A stretch of DNA of 64,000 bases from Winogradskya consettensis (GCF_018332715.1 NZ_BOQP01000006.1:124001-188000), one strand, 5' to 3'; shown: positions 44,846-54,377, counted from the stretch's first letter. The notes: generated from the letters alone by a model not told the origin. Program-made: numbers and translations.

Positions 44846-46515
44846 AAACGGGCGGGCTCGCGGTAGATGCCCCACTCGTCCTTGAGCACGCCGCAGATCT
44901 CGCCCAGCGTGGCCTCGGCCCGGGCGGCGTCCAGCATCGCGGGGATCATGTTCTCGCCGCTGCGTGCGGCTTCGATAAGACGATCAAGAGCGTGCTTGAC
45001 GCGTACGGAATCACGGCCGTCCTTGCGACCACTGAGCTCGCGCCGCTGCTGCAGCTCGACCTCATGCGAGACGCGGAGGATCTCGAGATCCTTGGCGACC
45101 GTGCCGGTGTGCACGTTGACGCCGACGATCCGCTTCTCGCCCTTCTCGACCGACTGCTGATAGGCGAAGGCGGCCTCGGCGATGTTGGCGGTGAACCAGC
45201 CGTCCTCGATGCCCCGCAGGATGCCGGCGGTGATCGTGCCGTCCTCGCCCAGCTCGCGGATCCGGGCGAAGATCTCCTCCGCCTCGGCCTCGATCCGGTC
45301 GGTGAGGGCCTCGAGGTACCAGGAGCCGCCGAGCGGGTCGGCCACGTTGGTCACCCCGGTCTCCTCCATCAGCACCTGCTGGGTCCGCAGCGCGATCTCG
45401 GCGGACTCGTCGGTGGGCAGGGCGAGCGTCTCGTCCAGGGCGTTGGTGTGCAGGGAGTTGGTGCCACCGAGCACTGCGGCGAGCGCTTCGACCGCTGTGC
45501 GTACGACATTGTTGACCGGCTGTTGCGCAGTGAGCGAAACCCCAGCGGTCTGGGTGTGGAACTTGAGCCAGAGGGCCTTTTCGCTGGTCGCGCCGTAGTC
45601 GTCGCGCAGGTGGCGGGCCCAGAGCCGGCGGGCGGCCCGGAACTTGGCGATCTCCTCGAAGAAGTCGACGTGCGCGTCGAAGAAGAAGCTCAGCCCGGGG
45701 GCGAACTGGTTGACGTCGAGGCCGCGGGACAGGCCCAGCTCGACGTAGCCGAAACCGTCCGCCAGCGTGTAAGCGAGCTCCTGCGCGGCGGTCGACCCGG
45801 CCTCGCGGATGTGGTAACCGGAGACCGACAGCGGCTTGTAGTGCGGGATCTCGGCCGCGCACCACTGCATCAGATCGCCGATCAGGCGCAGGTGCGGCTC
45901 CGGGGTGAAGAGCCACTCCTTCTGCGCGATGTATTCCTTGAAGATGTCGGTCTGCAGCGTGCCGTCGAGTTTGCTGAGGTCAGCGCCCTGGCGTTCGGCG
46001 GCGACGAGATACATGCAGAAGACCGGGACCGCCGGGCCGGAGATGGTCATGCTGGTCGTGACGTCCTGCAGCGGGATGCCGTCGAAGAGCACGTCCATGT
46101 CGGCGGCCGAGTCGATCGCGACACCGCAGTGGCCGACCTCGCCGAGCGACTCGGGCTCGTCGGAGTCGCGGCCCATCAGCGTCGGCATGTCGAACGCGAC
46201 GCTGAGCCCGCCGCCACCCGCGGCCAGGATCATCTTGTAGCGCTCGTTGGTCTGCCGCGCGTTACCGAACCCCGCGAACTGCCGGATGGTCCAGGTCCGC
46301 CCGCGGTAACCGGTGGGATAGAGACCCCGGGTGTACGGGAACTCGCCCGGCCAGCCGATCCGCTCGAAGTCGTCCACCGTGTCGCCGGGCGCCGGCCCGT
46401 ACACCGGGTCGACGGGCGATCCGGAGAGCGTGGTGAAGTCGGCGTCCCGCTTGCGTGCGGCGTCGTACCGCTTCTGCCAGCGCTCGCGTCCGGCGGCAAT
46501 GTCGGCTGCGTCCAT
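44842..46515 (-). CDS. Acyl-CoA mutase large subunit (methylmalonyl-CoA mutase family)
   Basis: 557 aa. The TIM-barrel substrate domain is clear: FPYTRGLYPTGYRGRTWTIR, QFAGFGNARQTNERY, and LSVSGYHIREAGSTAAQELAY. It ends after the barrel with no cobalamin domain (no DxHxxG), so it needs a separate B12-binding small subunit, not found in this window. Methylmalonyl-CoA, isobutyryl-CoA or 2-hydroxyisobutyryl-CoA could be substrates; the FPYTRG region is where these differ. meaB, a thiolase and the epimerase lie 7-11 kb away. The ATG at 46515 is preferred to the TTG at 46536. Confidence 0.88.
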   Translation of the reverse strand: MDAADIAAGRERWQKRYDAARKRDADFTTLSGSPVDPVYGPAPGDTVDDFERIGWPGEFPYTRGLYPTGYRGRTWTIRQFAGFGNARQTNERYKMILAAGGGGLSVAFDMPTLMGRDSDEPESLGEVGHCGVAIDSAADMDVLFDGIPLQDVTTSMTISGPAVPVFCMYLVAAERQGADLSKLDGTLQTDIFKEYIAQKEWLFTPEPHLRLIGDLMQWCAAEIPHYKPLSVSGYHIREAGSTAAQELAYTLADGFGYVELGLSRGLDVNQFAPGLSFFFDAHVDFFEEIAKFRAARRLWARHLRDDYGATSEKALWLKFHTQTAGVSLTAQQPVNNVVRTAVEALAAVLGGTNSLHTNALDETLALPTDESAEIALRTQQVLMEETGVTNVADPLGGSWYLEALTDRIEAEAEEIFARIRELGEDGTITAGILRGIEDGWFTANIAEAAFAYQQSVEKGEKRIVGVNVHTGTVAKDLEILRVSHEVELQQRRELSGRKDGRDSVRVKHALDRLIEAARSGENMIPAMLDAARAEATLGEICGVLKDEWGIYREPARF

Positions 46516-46546
46516 GCGCCCATCGTAGGGCAACACTGAACGATGA

Positions 46547-48784
46547 TTAAGTATTCGAGGCGGCCGTCATGCGCGCCCTCGGTCGATGCGGACCGATCTG
46601 GACGAGGTCGGCGGTCACCGGCGGTGAGAACAGATATCCCTGACCGCGGGCGCAGCCCATGGCCAGCAGCTGGCCCAGCTGCCGCGGCTCCTCGATGCCC
46701 TCCGCGACGCAGGTCAGACCGAGCGCGTGGACCAGGTCCAGCACCGCCTTGAACAGCACCTTGGCCTTGTTGTCCCAGGCCAGCTCGCGGACGAAGGAGC
46801 GGTCGATCTTCACCACGTCGACCGGGAGCTTGCGCAGATAGGTCAGCGACGAGTAGCCGACGCCGAAGTCGTCCAGCGAGATACGTACGCCCAGCGCCTT
46901 CACCTCACGCAGCGTGGTGGCCGCCGCGTCCAGATCCGCGATCAGCGACGACTCGGTCACCTCGACGGTCAGCGAGTTGCCCGGCAGCCCGTGCTCGCGC
47001 AGCGCCGTGCGGACGTCCTCGACCACCCGCCCGGAGACCAGGTACGCCACCGACAGGTTCACCGCGATCGTGTACGCCGGATCGATCTGACGCCACTCGG
47101 CGAGCTGAGCCGCCGCCGCGTCGAGCACCCAGCGGTCGATCTCCACGAGCAGCCCGGCGTCCTCGGCAGCGGGCAGGAAGTCGTCGGGCTGGATCGGGCC
47201 GCGGGTGGGGTGCCGCCAGCGCACGAGTGCCTCGGCTGCATGCGAGGCGCCACTGGCCAGGTCGACCACCGGCTGGTAGGCGACGAACAGCTGCCCCTCG
47301 GCGAGCGCCACGGCCAGTTCGGCCTGCAACCGGCGGCGCTGCTCGGCGAGGGCGGCGAGCTCCCGGTCGTACACCTTGTAGGTGCCCTTGCCGTTGTTCT
47401 TGGCTTCGTACATGGCCATGTCGGCCTCGTGCAGCAGGTGGTCGCGGTCCTCAGCGGCGGCGGCGGTCGCGATGCCGATGCTGGCGCCGACGACGGCGGG
47501 CATGCCGGGCTCGCCGAGCCGGTCCAGGATCGCGCGGGCCATGCCACGGGCGTCGTCGACGTCGCCGTGCCGGACCAGCACCGCGAACTCGTCGCCGCCG
47601 AGCCGGGCCGGCAGCGCGTCGTCACCGACCGCCTCCCGCAGCCGCTGCGCCACGGTGATCAGCAGCTTGTCACCGGTGGCGTGCCCGAACGTGTCGTTGA
47701 CCGCCTTGAAGCCGTCGAGGTCGACCAGGAGCAGCGCGGCCACCGGATCCTTGGCGAGCTCGGCGGTGAGCCTGGCGCGGTTGGCGAGCCCGGTCAGCGT
47801 GTCGTGCGCGGCGTCGTGGGCGAACCGCTCGCGCTCCCGGACCAGGCTGCGGCTGAGCGCGGCGTTGAGCCGGAGCTCGACGAACTGGCGGCCGAACACG
47901 GCGACCACCAGGACGACCACGGCGAGCACGGTCCCGGTGTCGAACGTGCGCCCCTGGATCACGAACGTCACGCCGACCCCGATGAAGATCACCACGGGGG
48001 CGTACGGAACCAGGTTGCCGAACCGCGTCGACGGCGCCCAGACCCGCTCCTCGCCCTCGGGCAGGCTCGAGAACGGCGCCATACCGAGGATCCCGGCGGC
48101 CGCGATGAAGCCGCCGTGCACCGCCGGGTGCAGCCAGCCGACGCCGAAGACGTTGGCGACGACCTCCACCAGCAGCGTCACGGTCAGCACGACCACACCG
48201 CCGGTGACCACCGTCATCGCGCTGCGCCGGCGCAGGGACTGCCCGCTGAGCAGCACCAGCGCGATGGCGAGCACACCCGCGGCGAGCACCGGGTAGCTGA
48301 GGTCGACGACCGCCTCGGCGGGACTCTCGATCCGGCTCAGCGGCCCGAAGAGCAGCACCCAGACCGCGCCCATGAGCGCACAGGCGGCGACTACGCCATC
48401 GAAGATCATCCGCAGTTTGCCGCCGGCACCGCGGGGCGCGGTCGGTATGGAGAGCATCCCGGCGACCGCGAAGCCGAACGCAGCGAGGTTGAGCACGGTG
48501 GCAGCGGTCCCACGACCACCGGCGTGACCGGTGACGGCCGCACCGATACCGACGGAGACCTCGGCGAAGGCCCAGCACGCCAGGCCGATCGACGTGACCG
48601 TCCAGACCCGGCGCGCGTGACCGCGACGGCTGAGCGCGAAGAGCCCGTGCAGCACGGCGCCGGACGCGGTCGCGACCATCATGCAGAGGCTGTAGATCAG
48701 CACGGCGTGCGCGGGGAAAACGTACAGACCGGCCTGGACCAGCGCGAACGCCACCCACGCAACGGGGCGGAGGCGGCGGCGCAT
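46547..48784 (-). CDS. Membrane GGDEF-EAL cyclic-di-GMP protein
   Basis: 745 aa. About nine membrane helices in residues 1-290, then GGDEF (RLGGDEFAVL) and EAL (AEALVRWRHP, EVTESSL, DDFGVGYSSL, QGYLFSPP) domains, both with conserved motifs. No RxxD inhibitory site five residues before GGDEF. GGGAG sits 7 nt before the ATG at 48784. It is the last gene of a same-strand trio with a sugar-binding lipoprotein and a diguanylate cyclase. Confidence 0.92.
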   Translation of the reverse strand: MRRRLRPVAWVAFALVQAGLYVFPAHAVLIYSLCMMVATASGAVLHGLFALSRRGHARRVWTVTSIGLACWAFAEVSVGIGAAVTGHAGGRGTAATVLNLAAFGFAVAGMLSIPTAPRGAGGKLRMIFDGVVAACALMGAVWVLLFGPLSRIESPAEAVVDLSYPVLAAGVLAIALVLLSGQSLRRRSAMTVVTGGVVVLTVTLLVEVVANVFGVGWLHPAVHGGFIAAAGILGMAPFSSLPEGEERVWAPSTRFGNLVPYAPVVIFIGVGVTFVIQGRTFDTGTVLAVVVLVVAVFGRQFVELRLNAALSRSLVRERERFAHDAAHDTLTGLANRARLTAELAKDPVAALLLVDLDGFKAVNDTFGHATGDKLLITVAQRLREAVGDDALPARLGGDEFAVLVRHGDVDDARGMARAILDRLGEPGMPAVVGASIGIATAAAAEDRDHLLHEADMAMYEAKNNGKGTYKVYDRELAALAEQRRRLQAELAVALAEGQLFVAYQPVVDLASGASHAAEALVRWRHPTRGPIQPDDFLPAAEDAGLLVEIDRWVLDAAAAQLAEWRQIDPAYTIAVNLSVAYLVSGRVVEDVRTALREHGLPGNSLTVEVTESSLIADLDAAATTLREVKALGVRISLDDFGVGYSSLTYLRKLPVDVVKIDRSFVRELAWDNKAKVLFKAVLDLVHALGLTCVAEGIEEPRQLGQLLAMGCARGQGYLFSPPVTADLVQIGPHRPRARMTAASNT

Positions 48785-48875
48785 GCATTTACTCCCGGGT
48801 ACGGCAACCAACTGGCACCGCACATGTCGGCCGAAAGGACGCCGACCTTCGGAGAAATGCCGTGTGAGGCAGCGC

Positions 48876-49982
48876 CTAATTGATGCCGTTGGGGGCGCAG
48901 AACGCGGCGAAGCGGCCCGCGCAGACGGCCTTCTTCTCGACGAAGCCATCCTTGATCACGGAGCCGACGTCCTTCTTGAAGATCGCCTGCGGCTGGAGCA
49001 GCACCGAGGGCACGTACGCCCCGGATTCGGTGTCCTTCACCCGGCCCGCGGCGGTGGCCTGCTCGCCCTTGTACAGCTTGATCGCCAGGTCGGCGGCCGC
49101 GTCGGCTTCCTTCTTGATCGGCTTGTAGACCGTCATGCACTGGTCGCCGGCGAGCACGTTCTGCAGCCCGGGGACCGTGGCGTCCTGTCCGGTGACCGGC
49201 ACCTCGCCGTTCTTACCGCTCTGGCGCAGGATCTGGATCACCGAGTTGGCCAGCCCGTCGTTGGCTGCCAGCACCCCGTTGATGCCCTTGCCGGTCTGGT
49301 TCCACATCTCCCGGAAGACCACGGTCGCCTCGTCGTTGTCCCAGTCGTCGACGGCCTGGTCCGGGCCCTTGAGATAGACGGCGTCGTCGTAGAGCGGCTG
49401 CAGGATCGAGTCGTAGCCGGCCTTGAACAGGGTGGCGTTGTTGTCGTCCGGGGAACCGTTGAGCTCGGCGATCTTGGGGACCTTGACACCCTTCGCGGTC
49501 AGGCACTGCACCAGGCCCTTGCCCTGCAGCTCGCCCACGGCCTTGTTGTCGAAGCTGACGTAGTAGTCGGCGCCGCCGTTGAGCGTCAGCCGGTCGTAGT
49601 CGACCGTCTTGACCCCGGCCGCCCTGGCCTCGTCGAGCACGGCCTTGCCGCTCGCGGAGTCGAGGTTGACGATCATCAGCACCTTGGCGCCGCCGGAGAT
49701 CATCTCGTCGGCGATGCGCTTGAACTTCTCCTTGTCACCGTCGGCGTTCTGGATGTCGACCGGCACGTCGGCCGCGGCGAACGCGGCCTTGAGCAGCTTC
49801 GGGTCGTCCGTGCCCCAGCGCTGGGAGGTCTCGGTGTCGGGCAGGATCACGCCGACCTTGCCGGGCCCGCTGATCTTGGTGCCGCTCGAGGTGGTGCTGT
49901 CGCCCCCGCCGCTCGTGCAGGCGGTGAGCCCACCGAGGGCGATCAGACCCGCGGCGGCCAGTACAGAGATCCTCGAACGCAT
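48876..49982 (-). CDS. Sugar-binding lipoprotein (XylF/ChvE-like periplasmic-binding protein)
   Basis: 368 aa. Lipoprotein signal MRSRISVLAAAGLIALGGLTAC, then a type I periplasmic-binding fold with VGVILPDTETSQRWGTDD, VSFDNKAVGELQGKGL and GVLAANDGLANSVIQILRQSG, typical of sugar ABC systems. No permease or ATPase gene is beside it. It lies between two cyclic-di-GMP genes, with gaps of 79 and 91 bp on the same strand, so it may deliver a sugar signal to them. GGAGG precedes the ATG. Confidence 0.88.
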   Translation of the reverse strand: MRSRISVLAAAGLIALGGLTACTSGGGDSTTSSGTKISGPGKVGVILPDTETSQRWGTDDPKLLKAAFAAADVPVDIQNADGDKEKFKRIADEMISGGAKVLMIVNLDSASGKAVLDEARAAGVKTVDYDRLTLNGGADYYVSFDNKAVGELQGKGLVQCLTAKGVKVPKIAELNGSPDDNNATLFKAGYDSILQPLYDDAVYLKGPDQAVDDWDNDEATVVFREMWNQTGKGINGVLAANDGLANSVIQILRQSGKNGEVPVTGQDATVPGLQNVLAGDQCMTVYKPIKKEADAAADLAIKLYKGEQATAAGRVKDTESGAYVPSVLLQPQAIFKKDVGSVIKDGFVEKKAVCAGRFAAFCAPNGIN

Positions 49983-50061
49983 CGCATGATCCTCCAGGCC
50001 GGTGGGCGGCCACGTTACCAGGCAAAATGGCTGAGCAACCATGGAGAAACAACGGTAAAGA

Positions 50062-51579
50062 TCAATATATGAGCTGGCGGCGCGATTCCTTTGCCGCGTA
50101 CATCGCCATATCGGCCTCATGTAACAGGCTGTCCGGGTCGGAGGTGCCGTACTTACCGGTGGCCATGCCCACGCTTGCGCTCAGTGACACCTCGGCGCCG
50201 CCGATGCGGACCGTGCCGTGCAGCGCCAGCGCCAGCCCGTTCGCCACCCCGGCCCGGCGGTCGTCGGGGAGCCCCTCCACCAGCACGGCGAACTCGTCGC
50301 CGCCGAGCCGTGCGACGAGGTCACCGGCGCGAACGCAGGCCCGCAGCCGCTGCGCCACCTCGATCAGCAGCTGGTCGCCGCTCGCGTGCCCGTACGCGTC
50401 GTTGACGGGCTTGAACTCGTCCAGGTCGATCAGGAAGACGGTCACCGGCCCCGCGGCGAGCGCCTCGTGCAGCCGGCGCATGAACTGTCCCCGGTTCGCG
50501 AGCTTCGTCAGCCCGTCGTGATACGCGAGGTCGGTCAGCCGGGAGGTCAGCGCGTCCCGCTCGCGCAGCAGCTCGGAGATGTGCCGGAAGGCGGCCACCT
50601 GACGCGCGGTCACCAGCGCGGTGGTCACCGCCGCCCCGGCCAGCACCACCCAGGAACGCCAGGCCAGGCCGTGGATCGCGAGCATCCCGAAGGCCAGGAG
50701 CCAGACCGAGGCCATCGCGGCGTACGGCAGCGGGCTGTACGGGCGCTCCGCCTCCGCCCTGCCGTGGCGCCCCGACCCGGCCCGCACCTGGCGTTCCTGC
50801 ACCCGCGCGCCGATCGCGATCAGCCCGCTCCCGGCCACGTTCGCCGCGAACAGCCATGGCCGGAATCCCTGATCGAGGTAGAGCGTCGCCGGCACGGCCT
50901 GCAACCCGCCCTGCAAGACCGCGGCGGCGCCGTAGAGAACACCGGCCGCGGGGGTGAACGGCGAGCGCCCGCTCAGCACGATCTTGACCACCGCGAAGAT
51001 CGCCACCAGGAACAGCCCCGGCTGGACCAGCACGGCGATGCCGGTCTGCAGCGCCCAGGCGAGGTCGTGCCCGCCTGCCGGCGGCTGGAAGACCCACAGC
51101 CCGAACGTCGTGGCGGCGGCCATCACGGTGCCGACGTCGATGCGCAGCCGCAGCCGTTCGGCCCGGCCCATGCCACCGAGCGGGTAGCTGAGCAGGCCCC
51201 CGATGATCAGCGCGATCCCGACCGCGATCGAGACGAGCTGCGGTCCCGCGCCGGCCACCGCGTCGTAGGACGTGGCGTCGCGGGCGGTGACGCCGAGCTG
51301 CACCACGTTGCCGAGCACGAGCACCGCGCCCGCCGCACCGAAGAACCGCCACATCCGCCGCCCGGCGAGGGCCCGCGCGGAGGTGCCGGGCATCGAGCCC
51401 GCGACCCGCCAGGAGCAGACCGCGAAACACCCCTGCACCGCGACCATGAGCAGCCAGAACACCGCCACCTGAGGGCCGGCGGGCGCCCGGCGCAGCGCGA
51501 ACCCGCAGAACGAGACCAGGATCAGGACGATGAGCGCGACCAGCAACGGATCACGACGCCACAGCCGATCCCTGAACAC
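50062..51579 (-). CDS. Membrane diguanylate cyclase
   Basis: 505 aa. Eight to ten membrane helices in residues 1-330, then a single GGDEF domain (RLGGDEFAVLVEG). The product-inhibition site RAGD lies five residues before GGDEF, so it should be an active, feedback-controlled cyclase. GGAGGGG lies upstream of the GTG at 51579. It is the first gene of the trio with the sugar-binding lipoprotein and the GGDEF-EAL protein. Confidence 0.92.
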   Translation of the reverse strand: MFRDRLWRRDPLLVALIVLILVSFCGFALRRAPAGPQVAVFWLLMVAVQGCFAVCSWRVAGSMPGTSARALAGRRMWRFFGAAGAVLVLGNVVQLGVTARDATSYDAVAGAGPQLVSIAVGIALIIGGLLSYPLGGMGRAERLRLRIDVGTVMAAATTFGLWVFQPPAGGHDLAWALQTGIAVLVQPGLFLVAIFAVVKIVLSGRSPFTPAAGVLYGAAAVLQGGLQAVPATLYLDQGFRPWLFAANVAGSGLIAIGARVQERQVRAGSGRHGRAEAERPYSPLPYAAMASVWLLAFGMLAIHGLAWRSWVVLAGAAVTTALVTARQVAAFRHISELLRERDALTSRLTDLAYHDGLTKLANRGQFMRRLHEALAAGPVTVFLIDLDEFKPVNDAYGHASGDQLLIEVAQRLRACVRAGDLVARLGGDEFAVLVEGLPDDRRAGVANGLALALHGTVRIGGAEVSLSASVGMATGKYGTSDPDSLLHEADMAMYAAKESRRQLIY

Positions 51580-51640
51580 GTGATCCCCTCCCGCCGATTT
51601 CCGCCTCGCCCATCGGCCGCCGGGTGCGCGGATTGAAGAT

Positions 51641-52786
51641 TCAGACCCTGTGATCCAGGATCCAGGCCTGCGGATTGCCCCTGCGGTGGAGCATCCGCAT
51701 GATCAACGGTGTGAGGGCGTCCCGGACCTTCGCGCCGATCGGACCCGCGGCCTTGGTGCTACCGCTGCGCTTGCCGTAGGCGACCACTCTCTCGACCCTC
51801 GGCCTGCGAATTCTTTCGTACGCCGAGAGCGCGGCCGGAATCCGTTCAGCACCCAGGCACCGGCCGAGAACCACCGCGTCCTCGATCGCCATCGACGCGC
51901 CCTGCCCGGACGACGGGGACACCGCGTGGGCCGCGTCGCCGACGAGCACGATCCGGTCGTCGTGCCACACCGGCAGCCGTGGCACGTCCCAGGTGTTCCA
52001 CGGGCCGAGCGCGACGCTGGTGGCTCCGATCAGCTCGCGGGCGGGAAACGGGTCGTCGGCGAACACGTCCAGCAGGTAGTTCCGCCAGCTCGTCGCGGTG
52101 AACTCCCCGCGCTCGACCGGTTCGCGGCGGACCGGGTTGGCGAACCACCACACCGAGCCGTCCGGGGCGGTCGCCCAGCCGAAGAACGCACGCCTGCCGA
52201 ACGCCATCTGCATGACGCCAGGCTCAGGCGGGTCCACGACCGGGCCGTCGGTGAACCCGCCGGCGTTGAGCAGACCGAGGTAGCGCGGGGCGGGGGCGGC
52301 CGGGTCCAGGGCTTTTCTCGTACGCGAGTTCAGCCCGTCGGCACCGATGAGCAGCTCCCCGCGTACCTCCAGACCGTCCTTGAATCCGACTCGCACCCCG
52401 GCGCCGTCCGGCACGGCGCTGACCAGGCGTTTTCCGTAGGTGATCGGGATGTCGGCAGCGCGTACCGACGCACGGAGGCCTTGATAGAGATCGGCGCGGC
52501 GGATGGTCGTCGTGGTGTCGCCCAGCGGAAGGTCCGCCAGGAATTGGCCTTTCGCTCCTCGCAACCGCATCCGGGGCGTGGGAAAGCCCGCAGCGAGCAG
52601 CTCCGCCGGGTCGAGGCCGAGGTCGCGCAGCGCGTTGAGCCCGTTGGCGGCGACGGTCACGAACGCGCCGTCCTCGGCGGCGTCGCCGGCCTCGTAGATG
52701 TGCGGGGTGAACCCGGCGCGGTGCAGGGCAAGGGCGGCGACGGTCCCGGCGATCCCGCCGCCCGCCACGATCGCGGTCTTAGTCAT
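51641..52786 (-). CDS. FAD-dependent monooxygenase
   Basis: 381 aa of the PHBH/UbiH fold. FAD-binding GGGIAGTVAALALHRAG at the N-terminus, the middle motif LLIGADGLNSRTR, and the C-terminal DRIVLVGDAAHAVSPSSGQG. It hydroxylates an aromatic or similar small molecule with NAD(P)H and O2; substrate is unknown. The ATG at 52786 lies inside a perfect palindrome and the gene is divergent from a PadR repressor, its likely controller. Confidence 0.9.
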   Translation of the reverse strand: MTKTAIVAGGGIAGTVAALALHRAGFTPHIYEAGDAAEDGAFVTVAANGLNALRDLGLDPAELLAAGFPTPRMRLRGAKGQFLADLPLGDTTTTIRRADLYQGLRASVRAADIPITYGKRLVSAVPDGAGVRVGFKDGLEVRGELLIGADGLNSRTRKALDPAAPAPRYLGLLNAGGFTDGPVVDPPEPGVMQMAFGRRAFFGWATAPDGSVWWFANPVRREPVERGEFTATSWRNYLLDVFADDPFPARELIGATSVALGPWNTWDVPRLPVWHDDRIVLVGDAAHAVSPSSGQGASMAIEDAVVLGRCLGAERIPAALSAYERIRRPRVERVVAYGKRSGSTKAAGPIGAKVRDALTPLIMRMLHRRGNPQAWILDHRV

Positions 52787-52811
52787 GTAATGACTATGCA
52801 TCTTATGACTA
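52780..52811 (+). promoter_or_regulatory. PadR-type operator, palindrome plus third half-site
   Basis: Perfect TAGTCAT-GTA-ATGACTA at 52780-52796, with another ATGACTA at 52805-52811. The palindrome contains the start codon of the monooxygenase. The third half-site overlaps ATGACT, which sits 18 nt from TAGGCT (52829-52834), the presumed padR -10. Confidence 0.8.
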
Positions 52812-52841
52812 AGACTCGGCAAGCCCCTTAGGCTGGGGTCC

Positions 52842-53438
52842 ATGACCACCGCTGCATCCCGGCGCGCGCCGCTCGCGATGGTGCTGCTGGCGCTGATGTC
52901 CGAGGCGCCGATGCACCCCTACCGGATGCAGCAGATGATCAAGGAGCGCGGGCAGGACCAGCTGGTCAACGTGGCCCAGCGCAACAGCGTCTACCAGGCA
53001 TTGGACCGGCTGGTGCGCGACGGCCTGGCCCGGCCCGGCGGCACGGCACGCGAGGCCGGACGACCCGAACGGACCGCCTACGAGATCACCTCAGCGGGCA
53101 GCGAGGCGCTGCACCTCTGGCTGATCGAGGCGCTCCCCACGCCGGCCCGGGAGTTCCCGGAATTCCCGGCGGCGCTCGCCTTCGCCGTCAGTCTCAACCC
53201 CGATCAAGTGCGGGATCTGCTGGTACGCCGAATCGCGGCGCAACAGGCGCGATTGGCAGAGGTCGAGGCGCAGGCGCCGCCGGGAATGCCCCGCATCTTC
53301 TTGATCGAGGACGAGTACCGGGTGGCGATGTTGCGGGCCGAGATCACCTGGCTGTCGTCGGTGATCGACGACCTGGGCGCCGGACGGCTGACCTGGAGCC
53401 TCGAGATGATCTCAGAAACGCTCGCCGAGTTCGGCTAA
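52842..53438 (+). CDS. PadR-family transcriptional regulator
   Basis: 198 aa. The N-terminal winged helix has LALMSEAPMHPYRMQQMIKERG and the basic wing region GLARPGGTAREAGRPERTAYEIT; the C-terminal helices form the dimer domain. The ATG is 7 nt after TAGGCT, so the mRNA is probably leaderless. It likely represses the divergent FAD monooxygenase gene and itself. Its last 27 bp overlap the convergent meaB gene. Confidence 0.92.
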   Translation: MTTAASRRAPLAMVLLALMSEAPMHPYRMQQMIKERGQDQLVNVAQRNSVYQALDRLVRDGLARPGGTAREAGRPERTAYEITSAGSEALHLWLIEALPTPAREFPEFPAALAFAVSLNPDQVRDLLVRRIAAQQARLAEVEAQAPPGMPRIFLIEDEYRVAMLRAEITWLSSVIDDLGAGRLTWSLEMISETLAEFG

Positions 53439-54377
53439 CAGCGCATCGGCCGCCGCGTAGGGATCGGTCACACCCTCGGCGACCTGCGCAGCGAGCTTGC
53501 CCAGCGCAGTGCCGTCGCCCAGGTCACCCATCCGGGCCCGGAGCGCGGCCAGCGCGATCGCCTCGACCTCGACAGCGGCCCGCTTCTCGTGCGCGGCTTG
53601 TAGCCTGCCGGAGCCCTCGAGCCACTCGCGGTGCTTGGCGATCGCCGCCACCACCTCGTCGATGCCCTCACCCTTGACCGCCGTCGCGCGCACGACCTGC
53701 GGGCGCCAGTCGCCGGGCTCCCGCTCACCGAGGCTCAGCATGCCCTGGATGTCGCGGTAGGTGGCGTCCGCGCCGGGCCGGTCCGCCTTGTTGACCACGA
53801 AGACGTCGGCGATCTCCAGGATCCCGGCCTTGACCGCCTGGATGGCGTCACCCATCCCCGGCGCGAGCAGCACCAGGGTCGTGTCGGCGAGCGAGGCGAT
53901 CTCCACCTCGGCCTGCCCCACGCCGACCGTCTCGACCAGCACCACGTCGCAGCCGGCACCCTCCAGCACCCGGACCGCCTGCGGGGTCGCCACGCTGAGC
54001 CCGCCGAGCATGCCACGGGTCGACATCGAGCGGATGTACACGCCCGGGTCGGTCGTGTGCTCCTGCATACGGATCCGGTCGCCGAGGATGGCGCCGCCGG
54101 TGAACGGGCTCGACGGGTCGACGGCCAGCACCCCGACCCGTCGCCCGGCCCGGCGCAACGCCCGGACCAGCTCGTTCGTGGTGGTGGACTTGCCCACCCC
54201 GGGCGAACCGGTCAGCCCGACGACCTGGGCGCGGCCCGCGAACGGCGCCAGGGCCGCGGCGACCTCCCGCAGCCGGGGGTCGCCGTTCTCCACCATGCTG
54301 ATCAGCCGTGCGACCGAACGCGGGTCACCCTCTCTCGCTCGGGCGACCAGCGTCAGGACGTTGCCGACCATCTTCAC
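53412..54377 (-). CDS. meaB: MeaB/ArgK-type GTPase, mutase chaperone
   Basis: 321 aa. G1 motif [13 protein letters not shown], the [22 protein letters not shown] segment specific to this family, and NKAD (G4). It guards and reloads B12-dependent acyl-CoA mutases with GTP. The GTG start overlaps the thiolase stop as GTGA. The likely client is the mutase system whose large subunit is at 44842-46515. Confidence 0.94.
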   Translation of the reverse strand: MKMVGNVLTLVARAREGDPRSVARLISMVENGDPRLREVAAALAPFAGRAQVVGLTGSPGVGKSTTTNELVRALRRAGRRVGVLAVDPSSPFTGGAILGDRIRMQEHTTDPGVYIRSMSTRGMLGGLSVATPQAVRVLEGAGCDVVLVETVGVGQAEVEIASLADTTLVLLAPGMGDAIQAVKAGILEIADVFVVNKADRPGADATYRDIQGMLSLGEREPGDWRPQVVRATAVKGEGIDEVVAAIAKHREWLEGSGRLQAAHEKRAAVEVEAIALAALRARMGDLGDGTALGKLAAQVAEGVTDPYAAADALLAELGERF

